Below, piece by piece: positions 40,550 through 52,862 of a stretch of DNA of 64,000 nt; position 1 is the first letter of the stretch, and every line of letters begins with the position of its first letter. The position numbers were made by a program, and so were the translations under genes. The notes below the pieces were generated by a model. The model saw only the letters and a program-made list of their open reading frames with translations, had not been told where the DNA came from and made no database searches. The stretch comes from Ascaphus truei. Its lineage: Eukaryota > Chordata > Amphibia > Anura > Ascaphidae. The stretch lies in assembly GCA_036426205.1 (NCBI GenBank), contig CM071569.1:285318418-285382417 (forward strand). The letters run 5' to 3'.

Positions 40550-41256
40550 TGTTAGGTGCAGGCGGTGGTGTGCTAATTCGTTCAGAAAGGCTCTGTGTGC
40601 TTTTGCATGATTTAGATGTATCCAAGGGTGGGCCTTAGCAACAACCAGTAGGTGTCAGCCTGAGGGATGAGAAATGATTGGATCACACACAGGATATGAT
40701 GACCTATCAGTATTCAACCTGCTCTGTTAAGGGACAGGGTTACAAACACCCACCCAAAAGTTATAAGCACTGGCACGTTCCTAAAATCTGGGGATCTCTC
40801 AGTCAGTTTCTCTCCTCCCTCTGGGAGTGAGCACCATCGGCCCTCCATCTCAGTAGTGGATGTGAGGGGGAGTCCATCAGGCCTGGTCTGGGCCTCAAGC
40901 CTTAACCAGTGCCTTTCACTAGGGGAAGCTGAGGGAAGAATGCACCTGTTCTGTTTATTCAACCTGCATGCAATAAAGATCCAGTTGTACCAGAATCAGT
41001 GTGATTCACTGTCTTGCTGAAAGAACAAAGGTGTCAGTATGGACCATCCACTGCTATAACAGAGGCTCCATGCTGACTGGAGGCGCTGAACCGATGAATA
41101 ACTAAGGTAGCCTATAAAACCTGTCCTGTTCTCCCCACAACACTGCGGAGCACTCAGCCCTCCTGTTACCACACAGCTACAGCACAACACCTATGAAGTA
41201 GCTAGAGAAGAAGCAGACCCCCCAATATCACTTAGGGTGGGGATACAAGGGCTACA
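40550..41256 (+). mobile_element. LTR-like repeat, family A copy 2
   Basis: Starts TGTTAGGTGC and ends GGGCTACA. It has ATGCAATAAAGATCC (poly(A) signal) and CTGGAGGCGCTGAACC, then CTCCCCACAACACTGCGGAGC, matching copy 1 at 1596-2342. No matching duplication found. Confidence 0.55.
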
Positions 41257-42719
41257 TATATATTATCTTAAGCTTGCAGAGGTGAGAGTCACATATCCTT
41301 GCACCATACACTGTGGTGGGTACCACTGGGCGTGGAATCTCCCAAGCAGATAATACATGTATTATTCATGTGGGTCACTACAGGCATTTCCGGACTTCAT
41401 TGATCTAACATTGAATATTCAATAGAGCACATAGTGTGACTGGGCACCATTTAACTCTTCAATTGCAGGACGGCAAGGGACAGTCCATCCAAGTGAACGG
41501 GCCATTAGGTGTCTTTTGGTGTCAAAATATGTCTTGTGGAATAGCACAGCTTAGTAAATATGGCCCATAATCAGAAGATGTATCTCTTTGCACTGCCGTG
41601 TTTAAATATAAACATCTGGCAGCAAAGAGGTTATATATCCCCTGGCCATGCTGCGCCATATGGACACAACAGAGCAAGAGCAGAGGAAAGTGCCTTGCAT
41701 GCTTATAGTGAGGCCCACGTTTCCAGTCCTCTGCAATATGCTGAGTCTGGGAACGGGGGACATGGACCCCTCATATGTCCCCCAAATACCTGTACTTCCA
41801 TCCAAGCCAAGTCCTATTATGGCCCTTTCTTGCTTTGTCTTCCTGACACCGGTACTGCTGCATCTGATATGCAGTGCCACGGCTACGTGAGAAGCTCACA
41901 GCAGTGCAGAGAGGGTCCTAACTTCCCCATCTAAAGCCCGACCCCGCAGCCTTGCTCCTCAATGGCAATACCCAGGGGGAAGTTTCCAGGGGATGTTATT
42001 TAGAGAATAAGGGTAACAAGATGAAAAGGTTCTTTTTTCCCCATTTTATACATGTGTGATCCAGATATATAATCCAATCTCTCTCTCGATGGGTTGTTTG
42101 TCTGTGCACTTTCAGCTGCCCTTTATTGCCTTCAGACGGTACCTTATACTGTAACAGTGAAGGGACTTAACCCTTTCCTGAGAGATGGGACTGCTATGCT
42201 ATGCCCGTCACCCTGACAGGAAAGGTTCAGTGAAATATTTGGGCCCTAAACAGAATTGGCTTGCAGAGGTGCTGCTCTGTACTCTTAGAGGAATACATGT
42301 GACCTGAAAGGGTGGAGCATGGATTGTCCTTCATAAAGTGTCCCCACAAGGCCCTCTTAGTATAGAATTAAAAGCACTTGTTGGAAATAGGATGCTGGGA
42401 AGACCCTAAACCTGCAATGTCCTCGGGACATAACAGCTATGCCCGACTCAGTTACAGATAACCCTTTCACTAACTATCAGCAAGGTCAGAAACACATCCC
42501 GTCACCATGCTGTCTTATCCGGGACTCACTTCTTTCCTATACACGCTGAATGCAAAGGCTGCACCAGAAGCTGCAGGCAACTAAACACAGCATGGACACA
42601 ATGCTGCCGGAAAGTCCCTCTGTGCTCCGGGCAAATAATCAATGGGTTTGGAGACAACTGACATTCTTTCCATCACAGTACGGGGAATAAAACTGGATAT
42701 CCAGATAATGACTATGACA
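41257..42719. other. No gene seen
   Basis: Several short frames in both strands lack recognisable motifs or a consistent coding pattern. No repeat assigned. Confidence 0.4.
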
Positions 42720-42861
42720 CCACAGACGGGATCTATCCATGTATCAATCTACCTTTCTATCTATCTGAATCTATTTTTCTACCTGTATCTATCTAATTAT
42801 CTATCTGTAACTATCTATCTATTTATCTATAAATCTGTGTATCTATCTGTATCTATTTATC
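42720..42861. repeat. (TCTA)n microsatellite, degenerate
   Basis: TATC/TCTG units abut the LTR that starts at 42862. Confidence 0.85.
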
Positions 42862-44327
42862 TGTAACCCCTCTATTTTACTGTACCTCAGACTATACACC
42901 TGGTGCTGAGGTGGGGGTCTGAGTGGAGCAAACAAGGGGACACAACACTTGGATATATAACTGATTTATATAGATGTATGTATTCAGCGGGTAACAGGAA
43001 CCTCGTGACCCTTAGACACAGGATCACTATACACAAATAACAATACAATGCTCTTTACAGTTCACATAAGTGCTGCGTGTGTGTTGTCTCAACTTTAGAG
43101 GACTCCCAATCCTGGGTGTGCGGGCCTATATTTGGGGTACCTGTTTACCATTGGAGCTCGTGTTTGTTACTAGGTGTTTTGTGTCGGTACCACTATATCC
43201 TATGACCGTCGGGGGGTCCCCTCCGTCGGCTGTCTCTCCTCTGTACCGCTTCCGAATCTCAGCTGCTGGGCTATCTAGCTCTTTAAGCTGCCCTCTATCT
43301 TCTCAGCCGATCTGCAGTCTCCCCCACATGGGACACGTCCTGATCCTGTTGCACAGGTTACTTTCCGTTTCCGTGCAGATCTGCTCTCAATGGTCATGGC
43401 TGCCCCCCTTTTAAAGCCCACTCTCCTTCTTAGTCCCTCCTCCTTCGCCAGTCTTTCTACTGGCTCATCATAGTCACATGTCCCTTGGAGAGGAACCTGC
43501 TAGGGGGGAGTGTGCATGTGTTGCTTGTCTGCCATACACAGGGGGTTACATCCTCCCCCTGCTAAAACGTTGATGTCCTCATGGACCAGGATAAGATGCA
43601 CATTTATCTAAGCTAACAAATGCCGCCTCTCTAGGTGCACAAAATCATGGGTACGGTGGAAAGAACAACAGACAGTTCTTAAAGATTGCATTATTGTTAC
43701 ACCACATGGTCCCACAGCTTCTAGGGTCACCTATTTCTAATGTCATTGGTACCCTCCATTTAGTCGTACTAATCACAGGAACTTCTGTAGACACCCCTAG
43801 AGAATCTTAGATCAGTCTCATGGGGGGTCTAGTCTCCCTTTTAGGATGTGACGAGAACACTGGGGGTACTACTGTTATTTCCCCTGGCTTTTCAGAGGAT
43901 CCCCATGGTACTGGTGACTCGTGTCCTGCAGGCCCTACACTTGAGGGGCACTGGCAACTATCTATCACTGCTGCATTTTCAGCTTCACTGTCCTGCTCAA
44001 TGGGACCGACTGGGGTGAATTCCTTTGCCTCAGGGTCCAACTCAATGATAACATCTCTTTCTCTGACTTGTGGCCCATCTGGTCACATGAGGGACACCTC
44101 TTGAGGTGGAGGTCTCTCTCTCCCACCTTGGTATCCCTCATCCTGGTCTGACTCCTCATCACTATCCTGTCCACAGTGGCTTAGTGGGCTAGTCCTAGGA
44201 ACCTTTCCTCTGTTCAGTCGATCACTTCTCCAAGGTTGATTTGCTATTCCTGGAATACTTTCTTTCTCAGGGCATCGTACTAACTGATCTATTGGTAGAA
44301 GATGGTTCCTACAGATGCAGCAACGAG
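42862..44327 (-). mobile_element. Gypsy-type LTR element, 3' end only
   Basis: A 689-bp LTR (42862-43550; TGTAACCCCC...GGGGTTACA on the minus strand) is preceded on that strand by a polypurine tract (AGCAGGGGGAGGA, complement of 43551-43563) and a pol tail. The rest of the element is missing. A foldback element begins at 44328. Confidence 0.7.
43807..44310 (-). pseudogene. Pol C-terminal tail of the gypsy-type element
   Basis: Minus-strand frames 44310-44083 and 44040-43807 give an acidic, Pro/Ser-rich tail with SDEESDQDEGYQ, ending HPKRETRPPMRLI-stop. After the stop, DSLG follows in frame. R-x-RPPxRL followed by LG is a usual end of gypsy pol, after the integrase C-terminal domain. No enzymatic motif remains. 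A CICRNHLLP Cys pair upstream is not a known finger. Confidence 0.5.
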
Positions 44328-44606
44328 TATTAGAACTCTGCCTGGGTAGATTCTGGGTCAGTCTCACAGTAAATGCCTCAATGTTGCTGCAACATTGCCT
44401 CAACATTTCTGTGGGATTCTTAATGGCCCATAGGATTAACACAGCAGGGAGTCCCTGCAAACTGAATGGGACTGCAGAGACCCCTTGCTGTGTTAATCTG
44501 ATGGGCCATTAAGCACTTTACAGAAATGTTGAGGCAATGTTGAGGCATTTACTGTGAGACTGTCCCAGAATCTCCCAGGAATTTCTCAGGTAAGGGTTCT
44601 AATAGT
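44328..44606. mobile_element. Foldback element, relative of 31137-31767
   Basis: Inverted arms: ATTAGAAC/GTTCTAAT, CTCACAGTAAATGCCTCAAT, CAACATTTCTGT and TTAATGGCCCAT, meeting in a centre TCCCTGCAAACTGAATGGGA. The centre and inner arms match the element at 31137-31767, but the 12-bp arrays are absent. Confidence 0.85.
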
Positions 44607-44689
44607 GGTGGCTGCATCAGTATGTAGGTTCTTCTCTGGCCCACTCCCTTTTTCAGGCCTTACTCAATATACTGGAAGTCCTTAATACA

Positions 44690-44815
44690 GTGTTGCTCAA
44701 ATCCAGTCCTCAAGAGTCTGAGCCTCTGATTGAGCCACCTGTGCTGAAGCAGAGATATCCTGAAAACCTGACCCATTGGGGGGGCTTCAGGACTGGAGAT
44801 GAGCCACCCCTGCCT
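44690..44815. mobile_element. Short copy of the foldback hAT-like MITE
   Basis: CAAATCCAGTCCTCAAGAG on the left and TTCAGGACTGGAGATGAGCC on the right, with GAGCCACCTGTGCTGAAGC inside, as in 27195-27443. Internally deleted. Confidence 0.7.
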
Positions 44816-44879
44816 TAACATATTTTAGGATACTTTGAATAGCCCTTCAATGTACTCCATGCACCTTTATCCATCAGAT

Positions 44880-44960
44880 TTCTAAATTTAGCATAGGTTG
44901 AACTTGATGGACGTACGTCTTTTTTCAACCTCATCTACTATGTAACTATGTAACTATGTG
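44880..44960 (+). repeat. Dispersed repeat GGTTGAACTTGATGG...
   Basis: GGTTGAACTTGATGGACGTA, TCTTTTTTCAACCTCATCTA, then (CTATGTAA)n. I recognise this as a motif common in frog genomic sequence, from memory and not checked. Confidence 0.5.
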
Positions 44961-45299
44961 TCAGCTGGCCCCCAGCAGATAAGGCATGGATTTAAAGGGC
45001 TTCACTGTCTCCTTGGAACAGCCCCGCAGTCTAAGAACGGCCAATCAATTTTGATCAGGGTGATAATTAGTTTGAACGAGATGTTTTCAGCTCGGGACGT
45101 GATAGCTCATATCCTAATGATGATTAATGGCAGCCAAGGGACACGTTCCATACCTCCAGTCGGCTCATTGTCCTACAGTGTGACAGCCCTCCTCTGGCCT
45201 GGTGACAATAGTCAGACATGATCTCTGAAAAAGTGCATCAACGAGAAGAGCGTACAGTGCAGGGGTCACACAGCCACCTGTATGCAGAAAGTTATTCTA

Positions 45300-45560
45300 C
45301 GACTGGGGTGGCCAGCTTTAGTCCTCAAGGGCCATCAACAGGCCAGGTTTTAAGGATATCGCTGATTGAGCACAAATTGCTCAATCAGTAGCTGCTTCAA
45401 CACAGGTGGCTTAATCAGTCCCTGCTTCAGCACAGATGGCTCAAACAGAAGCTCAGTCTTTGACTGAGTCTCTGATTGAGCCATCTGTGCTGAGGCTGGG
45501 ATATCCTGAAAACCTGACCTGTTGGTGGCCCTTGAGGACTGTTGTTGACCACTCTCTGTT
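45300..45560. mobile_element. Foldback hAT-like MITE
   Basis: GGGGTGGCCAGCTTTAGTCC at the left, GAGGACTGTTGTTGACCACT at the right, with inverted CAGCACAGATGGCTCAAACA/GAGCCATCTGTGCTGAGGCT inside. Confidence 0.8.
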
Positions 45561-46954
45561 CGGTGCTGCCTAGCCCCTTTTGTGCTGGAGATTTAGCCAA
45601 ACCATTGCTTTGCAAGATGTTTCCCAGTACTGGGACAGGCATGAGATGGGTTTGTCCTCCCTTTGAAGTAGATTAAAGGGGCCGGTCATCTTAGCCAGGT
45701 CAAAATAAATGTAATAAATGGATCAGTGTAATCAGCAAGTATCAGAAAAAAAAAGAATATGTTTTTCTTTCCATCTGAAACATTGGATGCAATCATTTCA
45801 GCCAGTTACGTTTATCTGTTTGACTAGTGGCGGCTTCATAATAACTCTGCAAAAGACAGAGCAACGCTAACATCTTAACTAGGGGATTGATGACTGGCAA
45901 ACAGTCTTCTCACCAAAAGACATCAGATAAAATTGTAAAAACTCTCAAAGGCATTTGTTTACCATGGAAACGTTAAAAGTTTATAAAATGATTTCAAATT
46001 ACTTACACCATTTTTTAAAAACCTATTCTAACCTATTAAGCCTGCCGCTGTCCTGCACAGAAGAGCCTGTGATACTGTATGCTGTCACTGGGTACTAGAC
46101 AACACTTTGTAGCAAGGTTAATTCTTCCATTGGTTTATGCTGCTGCCGTCATAGCACTTCAGAAGTTTGCTTACCATCAAACCTCAACTCAACCTCATTG
46201 TGCCACCCTCATGTCCATTAAAACTACCCTCTTAGACAAAATCACCTGCCCCATAGACCTTAACAACATATTTATCTTAAAAGTCCCCCGCACATATAAT
46301 TGACCCTATACACTAAGCGGGCCCCCCTCCACTCTACAGGGATTCGTTTTAGGGGGGTTATGTAAGTGACTTCCATAGAGAATTGTATTGGCGATCAAAC
46401 TCCAAATGTTTCACATCACTAAACAGTTATCCTTCAGCAGCCATGTGTTACTGGCCCCTCTGGCAGCGAAAGGGTTACATTAACAGGTTGCAGCGTTTTG
46501 CCGTCATTGTCACCTCCCTGCCTGGCCCCTGTAAACAACAAACAAGAATAGAGCAGATCTTGCTCATTGCATTATCTGTGCTCAAGAGACCTCCTTCTGA
46601 CTCCTGAGCCATTGTGGCAGGAGCCTGAGGGGCTGCTCTCCATGGTGCTGTAATCCTCCAGCCACAATATGAAAATAACAGAGTGACACAGGCAAGGGCG
46701 TCTCGCACAATAACAACAAGGAGCGCGGAGGGAAGGGGAGGGAGGAGCTGGCCAGGGCTGACCGTGTTTTTATCTCATTCCTCTCTCTGTGGTGTGCAGC
46801 ATCCAAATCATAGCTGGCACTTCTGTGCAAGCCCAACAATATGTCAACAACACACTGAGAACACTATCAGATCAGGCTGGGCGTGTTATCTGAAAGCGCT
46901 GTACAACCTTATGCATAGAAGCGTTACCCAAATTGAATAGCCATGCGGTTCCAC
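45561..46954. other. No gene; low-repeat stretch at 46460-46750
   Basis: No coding region found. 46460-46750 has mixed composition with no repeat I recognise and several homeodomain- and bHLH-like short words. It stands out as the least repeat-like part of the window. Confidence 0.35.
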
Positions 46955-47189
46955 TGGACTGGTGGACTGGACTGCAAAACGCTCATTACAAAAAGGATTA
47001 TGGGATGATTGAAATTGTTCTAAATATACTGCGCTCAAAGTTTCACTGGATTTGTGGACTGCACAAACCAGTCTCAAACTTAACTCAGGAAGGAGATCTA
47101 CTAGTCTTTAGGATACTTTACACCTCATACATAGACCTTGGCCCCCTGCAGACGCACTTACCCGAACGCCCTCCTACTGTCTCTGTACG

Positions 47190-47400
47190 TTCTTCCTACC
47201 AACCAATTAGATTGTAAGCTCTTCGGAGCAGGGACTCCTTTTCCTAATGTCACTTTTATGTCTGAAACACTTCTTCCCTTAACTGTATGTGTTATTTGTA
47301 TTATTTGTTATTTATATGATGGTCTCGTGTATTACTGCTGTGAAGCGCTATGAACATTAATGGCGATATATAAATACATACATACATACATACATGTCAC
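47190..47400 (+). mobile_element. L2-type LINE 3' UTR
   Basis: TTAGATTGTAAGCTCTTCGG, AGCAGGGACTCCTTTTCC, GTGAAGCGCTATGAAC and GGCGATATATAAATACATAC with a (CATA)n tail are the order of L2 3' ends. Confidence 0.8.
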
Positions 47401-47802
47401 CCGGAGCCATAGTTACTAAGCAGTGCTACTCCATAACACACCTTCCAGCATGGCTTTGTACATATGTCCCTCTACTTAAATAGTCTATGAGTCTTTTGGC
47501 ATGGACCGTGTCTTTTAGAATAACCCTACGTAGTACAGTAAATATAGCTTTGTGGCCTTTTGACTTGAATGGGGCCAAAAGGAATCTTATGGGGTAGCAC
47601 TTCTTAGTAAATATGAACCTACATGAAATAGCGAAAAGCTGGAATCAGCTGTGTCCCCTCCCTCTCTTCCAGGTAAGTAACATGATTTGGGTGATCTGCC
47701 TAAGTGCGACCGTGGCAGACACTGCCTCTGGTGCTAGACTTTTACTAGTTTGACCGCAGCGCATGTTGCTACCTCTGTTCTCCTCCTCCTTCCATAACAA
47801 CT

Positions 47803-48345
47803 ACTCAAAACGTGCTGTGGCACAGGCTGTTCTCCTTCTCCTTCCATATAATGTATACCCTGTTCATTTATGTAACTGTATTTGTAACCATGTATTATTT
47901 GTCTTAACTCTGTGCCCAGGACATACTTGAAAACGAGAGGTAACTCTCACTGTATTACTTCCTGGTAAAATATTTTATAAATAAATAAATAAATAAATAA
48001 AACCTCTACTCAAAACGTGCCGTGGCACCAGCTGTACTCCTCCTCTAACGCCTTCCATAACCACTACTCCAAACGTGCCGTGGCACCAGCTGTCCTCCTC
48101 CTCTAACACCTTCCATAACCACTACTCCAAACGTGCCGTGGCACCAGCTGTACTCCTCCTCAAACGCCTTCCATAACAACTACTCAAAACGTGCCGTGGC
48201 ACCAGCTGTACTCCTCGTCTAACGCCTTCCATAACCACTACTCTAAACGTGCCGTGGCACCAGCTGTTCTCCTCCTCCTTCCATAACCACTACTCAAAAC
48301 GTGCCGTGGCACCAGCTGTACTCCTCCTCTAACGCCTTCCATATG
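47803..48345 (+). repeat. 58-bp minisatellite, clean part
   Basis: Units of about 58 bp: TAACCACTACTCAAAACGTG, CCGTGGCACCAGCTGTACTC, CTCCTCTAACGCCTTCCA. A single unit (47803-47850) is separated from six more (47998-48345) by the retroposon, which inserted within the array. Confidence 0.92.
47847..48003 (+). mobile_element. (TAAA)-tailed retroposon in the minisatellite
   Basis: ATAATGTATACCCTGTTCAT, TTGTAACCATGTATTATTTG, TTACTTCCTGGTAAAATATT and a TAAATAAATAAA tail. This is the longest clean copy. It lies between two minisatellite units. Confidence 0.8.
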
Positions 48346-50330
48346 ACTGGGTGACTGGACTGCAAAAACGCTCTCATTACAACAAGTATTATGGGATTGA
48401 TTGAAATTGTTATAAATATAATGCGATCAAAGTTTCACTGGATTGTTGGACGGCACAAACCAGTCTCAAACTTAAATAGGAGGGGGGGGAGATCTACTAG
48501 TCTTTAGGCTACTTTACACATCATACTAGACCTTGGCCCCTGCACGACGCACTTACACGAACGCCTCTTACGGTCTCTGTACGTTCGTCTCTAACCAACA
48601 ATTAGATGTAAGCTCTTCGGAGAGGACTCCTTCCTAATGTCACTTTAGTATGTGAAACACTTCTTACCCTTAACTGGATGGGTTATTTGTCAGTATTTGT
48701 TATTTATATGATGGTCCTAGTGTATTATGCTGTTGATGAAGCGCTATGAACATAATGGCGATATATAAAACATTACATACATACATACATGTCACCCCGG
48801 AGCCATAGTTACTAAGCAGTGTGCTACTCCATAACACCCTTCAGCATGGCTTGACATATGTCAATCTACTTAAATAGTCTATGAGTCTGTGGCATGGACC
48901 GTGTTTTTAGAATAACCCTAAGTAGTACAGTAAATATAGCTTTGTGGCCTTGTGACTGAATGGGGCCAACAGGAATCTTATGGGGGGTAGCACTTCGTAA
49001 GTAAATAGGAAACTACTGAAATAGCGAAAAAGCTGAATTCAGTGTGTCCCCTCACTATCTTACAGGTAAGTAGTAACATGATTTGGGTGATCTGCTAAGT
49101 GCGACCGTGGCAGCCAATGCCGATGGGCTATGCTTTTACGAGTTTGACCGCCAGCGCATGTTGCTTACCTCTGTTCTCCCTCATTCACTAAACAACTTAC
49201 CAAAACGGGCTGTGGCACAGGCTGTTCTCCTTCTCTGCCATATAATGTATACCCTGTTCATTAGTAACTGTATTTGTAACATGTAGTAGTTGTCTTATCT
49301 GTGCCCAGGGACATACTTAAAAAGAGAGGTAACTCTCACTGTATAACTCCTGGTTAAAATTTGATAAATAATAAATTAAACGATAAATACAACCTATACT
49401 AAAAACGTGCCGTGGCACCAGCTGTTACTCCTCCTCTAAAGCCTTCAATAACAACTACTCCAAAGTGCCGTTGGCCCAGAGTCCTCCTCCTCTCACACCT
49501 TCCTAACACTACTCCAAACGTGCCGTCGCGGCACCCAGCTTGTAACCCTACAACGCGTCCATAAACAACTCTCAAAAAGTGCCGTGGCCCAGCTTGTACT
49601 CCCGTCTACGCCTTCCATAACCACTACTATAAACGTGCGTGGCACAGCTGTTCCCTCCTCCTTCATAACCAACTACTCAAACGTTGCAGTTGGCACAGCT
49701 TTACTCCTACTCTAACGCCTTCCCATAACACTACTCCAAACGTGCGTGGGCACCAGCTGTAAATCCTCTCTAACTCCTTCCATAAACTACTCCAAACGTG
49801 CCGTGGCACCGCTGTCTCCTCCCTCCATCATAACCACTACTCAAAAGTGCCGTGGGCACCAGCTTTAATCCTCCTACTCACGCCTCATAACCACTACTCC
49901 AACGAAGTGGCACCAGCTGTACTTTCATTAACTCCTTCCATAACCACTTACTCAAAAAGTGCGTGGCACCAGCTGGAATCCTCCTCGTAACTCCTTCCAT
50001 AAATAATCAAATGTGCCGTTGGCACCAGCTGTACTCCTCCTATAACTCCTTCCAAACACTACTCAAAACATGAGTGGCCACCAGCTGTACATTACTCTAA
50101 CGCTTCCATAACCACTAATAAAAACGTGCGTGCACAAGCTGTACTCTCATTAACGCCTTCCATAAACCACTACTAAAATGTGCAAGTGGCACCAGCTTAC
50201 TCTTCCTTAGCTCCTTCCAAACACTACTAAAATATGTGCCGTGGCATCAGGCTGTCTCGCCTCGAATCCTGCCCATAACCACACTCCAACCGTGCGTTGG
50301 CAATAGTCGTATCCTCTAACTACTACCTTC
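48345..50330 (+). other. Indel-rich second copy of 46955-48345 plus noisy minisatellite
   Basis: From 48345 the sequence repeats 46955 onward (for example GACTGGACTGCAAAA, CAAAGTTTCACTGGATT, the L2 3' end, the retroposon and the minisatellite) but with a single-base insertion or deletion every 10-30 bp, many in homopolymers. About 15-20 noisy units follow. Clean units resume at about 50330-50403. Confidence 0.85.
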
Positions 50331-50403
50331 CATAACCACTACTCAAAATGTGCCGTGGCACCAGCTGTACTCTTCCTCTAGCTCCTTCCATAACCACTAC
50401 TCA

Positions 50404-50800
50404 AAACGTGTAGGAGAGGATGGGGGAGAGAGAGGGGGGATGGGAGAGAGAGAGGGGGGTGATGAGTGAGAGGGGGTGGGAAGGAGAGAGGGGATGAGGG
50501 GGAAGAGAGGGGTTGGGAAGAAAGGGGGTAAGAAGGAGAAACAGGTTGGGGAAAAGAGGGGATGAGCGGAGTGAGAGGATGGGGGGGGGTGAGGAGATGG
50601 GGCGGATGAGGAGGTGGCGGGGAGTGAGGGGATGAGGGAAGAGAGGGGATAGGGGAGAGAGAGGGAATGGGATGAGAGAGTGAGAAGGGATGGGGTGAGA
50701 GAGAGGGGATGGGGTGAGAGAGAGGGGATGGGGGCAGAGAGGGGATGGAGGAAAAAGGGAGGGGAGAGACAGGGAGGGAATAGGGGATTGGGAGACAGAT
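50404..50800. repeat. Purine-rich (GA/GGGGAT) tract
   Basis: Almost only G and A on the plus strand (GAGAGAGAGGGGGGATGGG and variants) with a loose 20-25 bp period. The long frames on the other strand are low-complexity Ser/Pro/Leu. Confidence 0.85.
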
Positions 50801-51289
50801 ACCAGTGACATTTACATTGTTTCAATAAGGAAAGCTCTACAAAAAAAGTGTACACATAGATTATAGTTGCTATTTGTTTACACGTTTCCTTCCGCCGCTC
50901 TGTTGGTGCGACCCAAGTCTTGCAGTCGGCTTTAATAATTGACCCCAAGCTGTTCCGAGTTTGACGGTCCCGCTGTACACTGTTTGATGTAACCTGAGTT
51001 TGTGGAGCAGGTTGATTACCATCGTAATAACACCTGCAGGACTGGAAATGTAATTATCCCTCATCCTCTTCCCCTTCCTTCTCCCCCCCCACGGCCAGTG
51101 TTTTGAACGTTGCGTTTTCTCACCCCTTCACCTACTCAATTATAATTGTGTGTCTACATTCTTCTGATAAAATAAATATGAATAAAGAGCTTCCACCTTT
51201 TCTGCTTATTTTTCCTCCCTGATTTTTTGTTGCTGTCACATTTAATCTGTCCCGAGCAGTTTTGAATTGCCTTATTCTATTAGTCTCTA
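50801..51289. other. No gene seen
   Basis: Unassigned sequence. No repeat or coding motif recognised. Confidence 0.35.
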
Positions 51290-51395
51290 CCACAGGGGTG
51301 GCTAACTCCAGTCCTCAAGGGCCACCAACAGGTCAGGTTTTCAGGCTATCCCTGCTTCAGCACAGGTGGCTCAATCAGTGGCTCAGTCCAAATTG
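51290..51395 (+). mobile_element. Foldback hAT-like MITE, half copy
   Basis: CCACAGGGGTGGCTAACTCC through CAGCACAGGTGGCTCAATCA matches the left arm of the family. The right arm is missing. Confidence 0.75.
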
Positions 51396-51550
51396 TATAT
51401 ACCCCCGAAGAGGCAGCCTCTGTGGGGGGTTTTTCACCCCAAAAATGCAAACCACACTGCTGCAGCCCTCATTCAGGTATTCTATACGGGGTGAAGGGCT
51501 ACCCGAAGCAGCCCAAATTTCAATGGAATTTCCTTTTACCGCTTCAGTAA

Positions 51551-51840
51551 AATATATCAGCTCCAGGGACCCCCTGCTCCCGCCGTAGTGCGTGCCGGTA
51601 TCTCCTTTAAATGCCCCATGTCACATGGGCCAATAGGCAGCCGCAATGGGATGATGTCACGGCTTCCTATTGGCCCACAAGACGCCTGAGGCCACTGTTA
51701 TGTGAGCCAAACGCAGCCCCATCGGAGCGGCTACCTGCAGAGATACCGGCGCCCCCGACGGAGCTGAGTATCTCGGGAAGCAGGGGGTCCCCAGAGCTGA
51801 AATTAACACAGTTCCACTCCGGAGACCCCCCTGCTTCAAT
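51551..51840. repeat. Stem-loop module with GCAGGGGGTC arms (3)
   Basis: CAGCTCCAGGGACCCCCTGC at the left is the inverse of GCAGGGGGTCCCCAGAGCTG near 51780. Related to the modules at 29149 and 29500. The loop contains an inner inverted pair (GGCCAATAGGCAGCC / GGCTTCCTATTGGCC). Confidence 0.75.
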
Positions 51841-52139
51841 CCTTAAAAAATAAAAGAAACATAAACTGCACCTTGTAGTGCCGCCTTAAGGCCATACTAA
51901 ACATACTCCACATACTCCAAATTCCATTTTTCCATTACAATTAATTGGGATGGGGGGGAGTTCTGGACAGTCCACAGTGCCAAACCGGGCCACTATGGCA
52001 TTCTATATCGACTTCCCAATGTAGAAAACCAAAGACTGCCCTCGACTAGCAAATAAACCCCAAAACAAGAGTATTGTATTAACCCCATCTTACCATGCTT
52101 TTACGGCAACTACGGGGTAAATACGCCTAAATACCTGAC

Positions 52140-52480
52140 TACCTACCCATTGTATTTCGTAGCGGTTTCACTGCTATGGTATGCAAGGGGTTAACCCCCT
52201 GAACTATGGTAAGATGCTGGGGGAAGGGCACTGTGGAGGGGGGTGGGGGGGTGAGACAGTCCTGGGTCGCCCGTTAATACATTACTTACCCTCCTTTCAC
52301 TACCTTAGTAGCAATGTTTTACTAACCACCAAGGTAATGAAAGGGTTAACCCTTCCCACCACCCCACCCCCCCAGGAGGCCTAACCACCCATCCCAGGGT
52401 AACTGCCCCAATCATCCACCCCCAAATCCCCCCGCCCCCCCATACACACACAGTAATGGGCAAGAGAAATGGCTTTTGGT
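52140..52480. repeat. Fragment of the composite repeat
   Basis: AAGGTAATGAAAGGGTTAAC, CCCCCCAGGAGGCCTAACCAC and ACAGTAATGGGCAA match modules at 30340-30480 and 31850-32120. Confidence 0.55.
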
Positions 52481-52529
52481 CATTGAAAAGCATAACAAAA
52501 ATACATTAAACAAAATAGACATTACAATA

Positions 52530-52690
52530 AACGTATTTATGTATATCTTTATATACATGGCGCCATTTATGTACATAGCGCCTCACGGCAGTAATACCCG
52601 TGCTAATAATATAACACGTAGTGGGAAAAAGCACTTCACACATGACAGTAACAATAGGAAATGCAGTCCCTGCCCCGAATCTACTATAAT
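52530..52690 (-). mobile_element. L2-type LINE 3' UTR, minus strand
   Basis: The minus strand reads TAGATTCGGGGCAGGGACTG, ATTTCCTATTGTTACTGTCA and GGCGCTATGTACATAAATGG. Order as in other L2 3' ends, at moderate divergence. Confidence 0.65.
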
Positions 52691-52862
52691 CAACATCAAT
52701 CAAAATAATAACAGAATCAAAACTAAGCCATTAAATCTATTGATTGTCACTGTGGCTACCTAAGCCCTCAATGGGGGCCTTGATAACCGAATTGGCAATC
52801 CAATGTAGACTCTAAATAAATATATATATTACGAAGGCTGTTGTCCACATCCTCCAGGGCAC

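Noticed and set aside
44083..44460. RING or zinc-finger protein (CCICRNHLLP...C)
   Set aside because: Too few Cys/His in RING spacing. The frame runs from a foldback element into a gypsy pol tail.
50397..50948. 183-codon Ser/Pro/Leu frame on the minus strand
   Set aside because: Low-complexity translation of a purine tract, with no domain and no conserved start.
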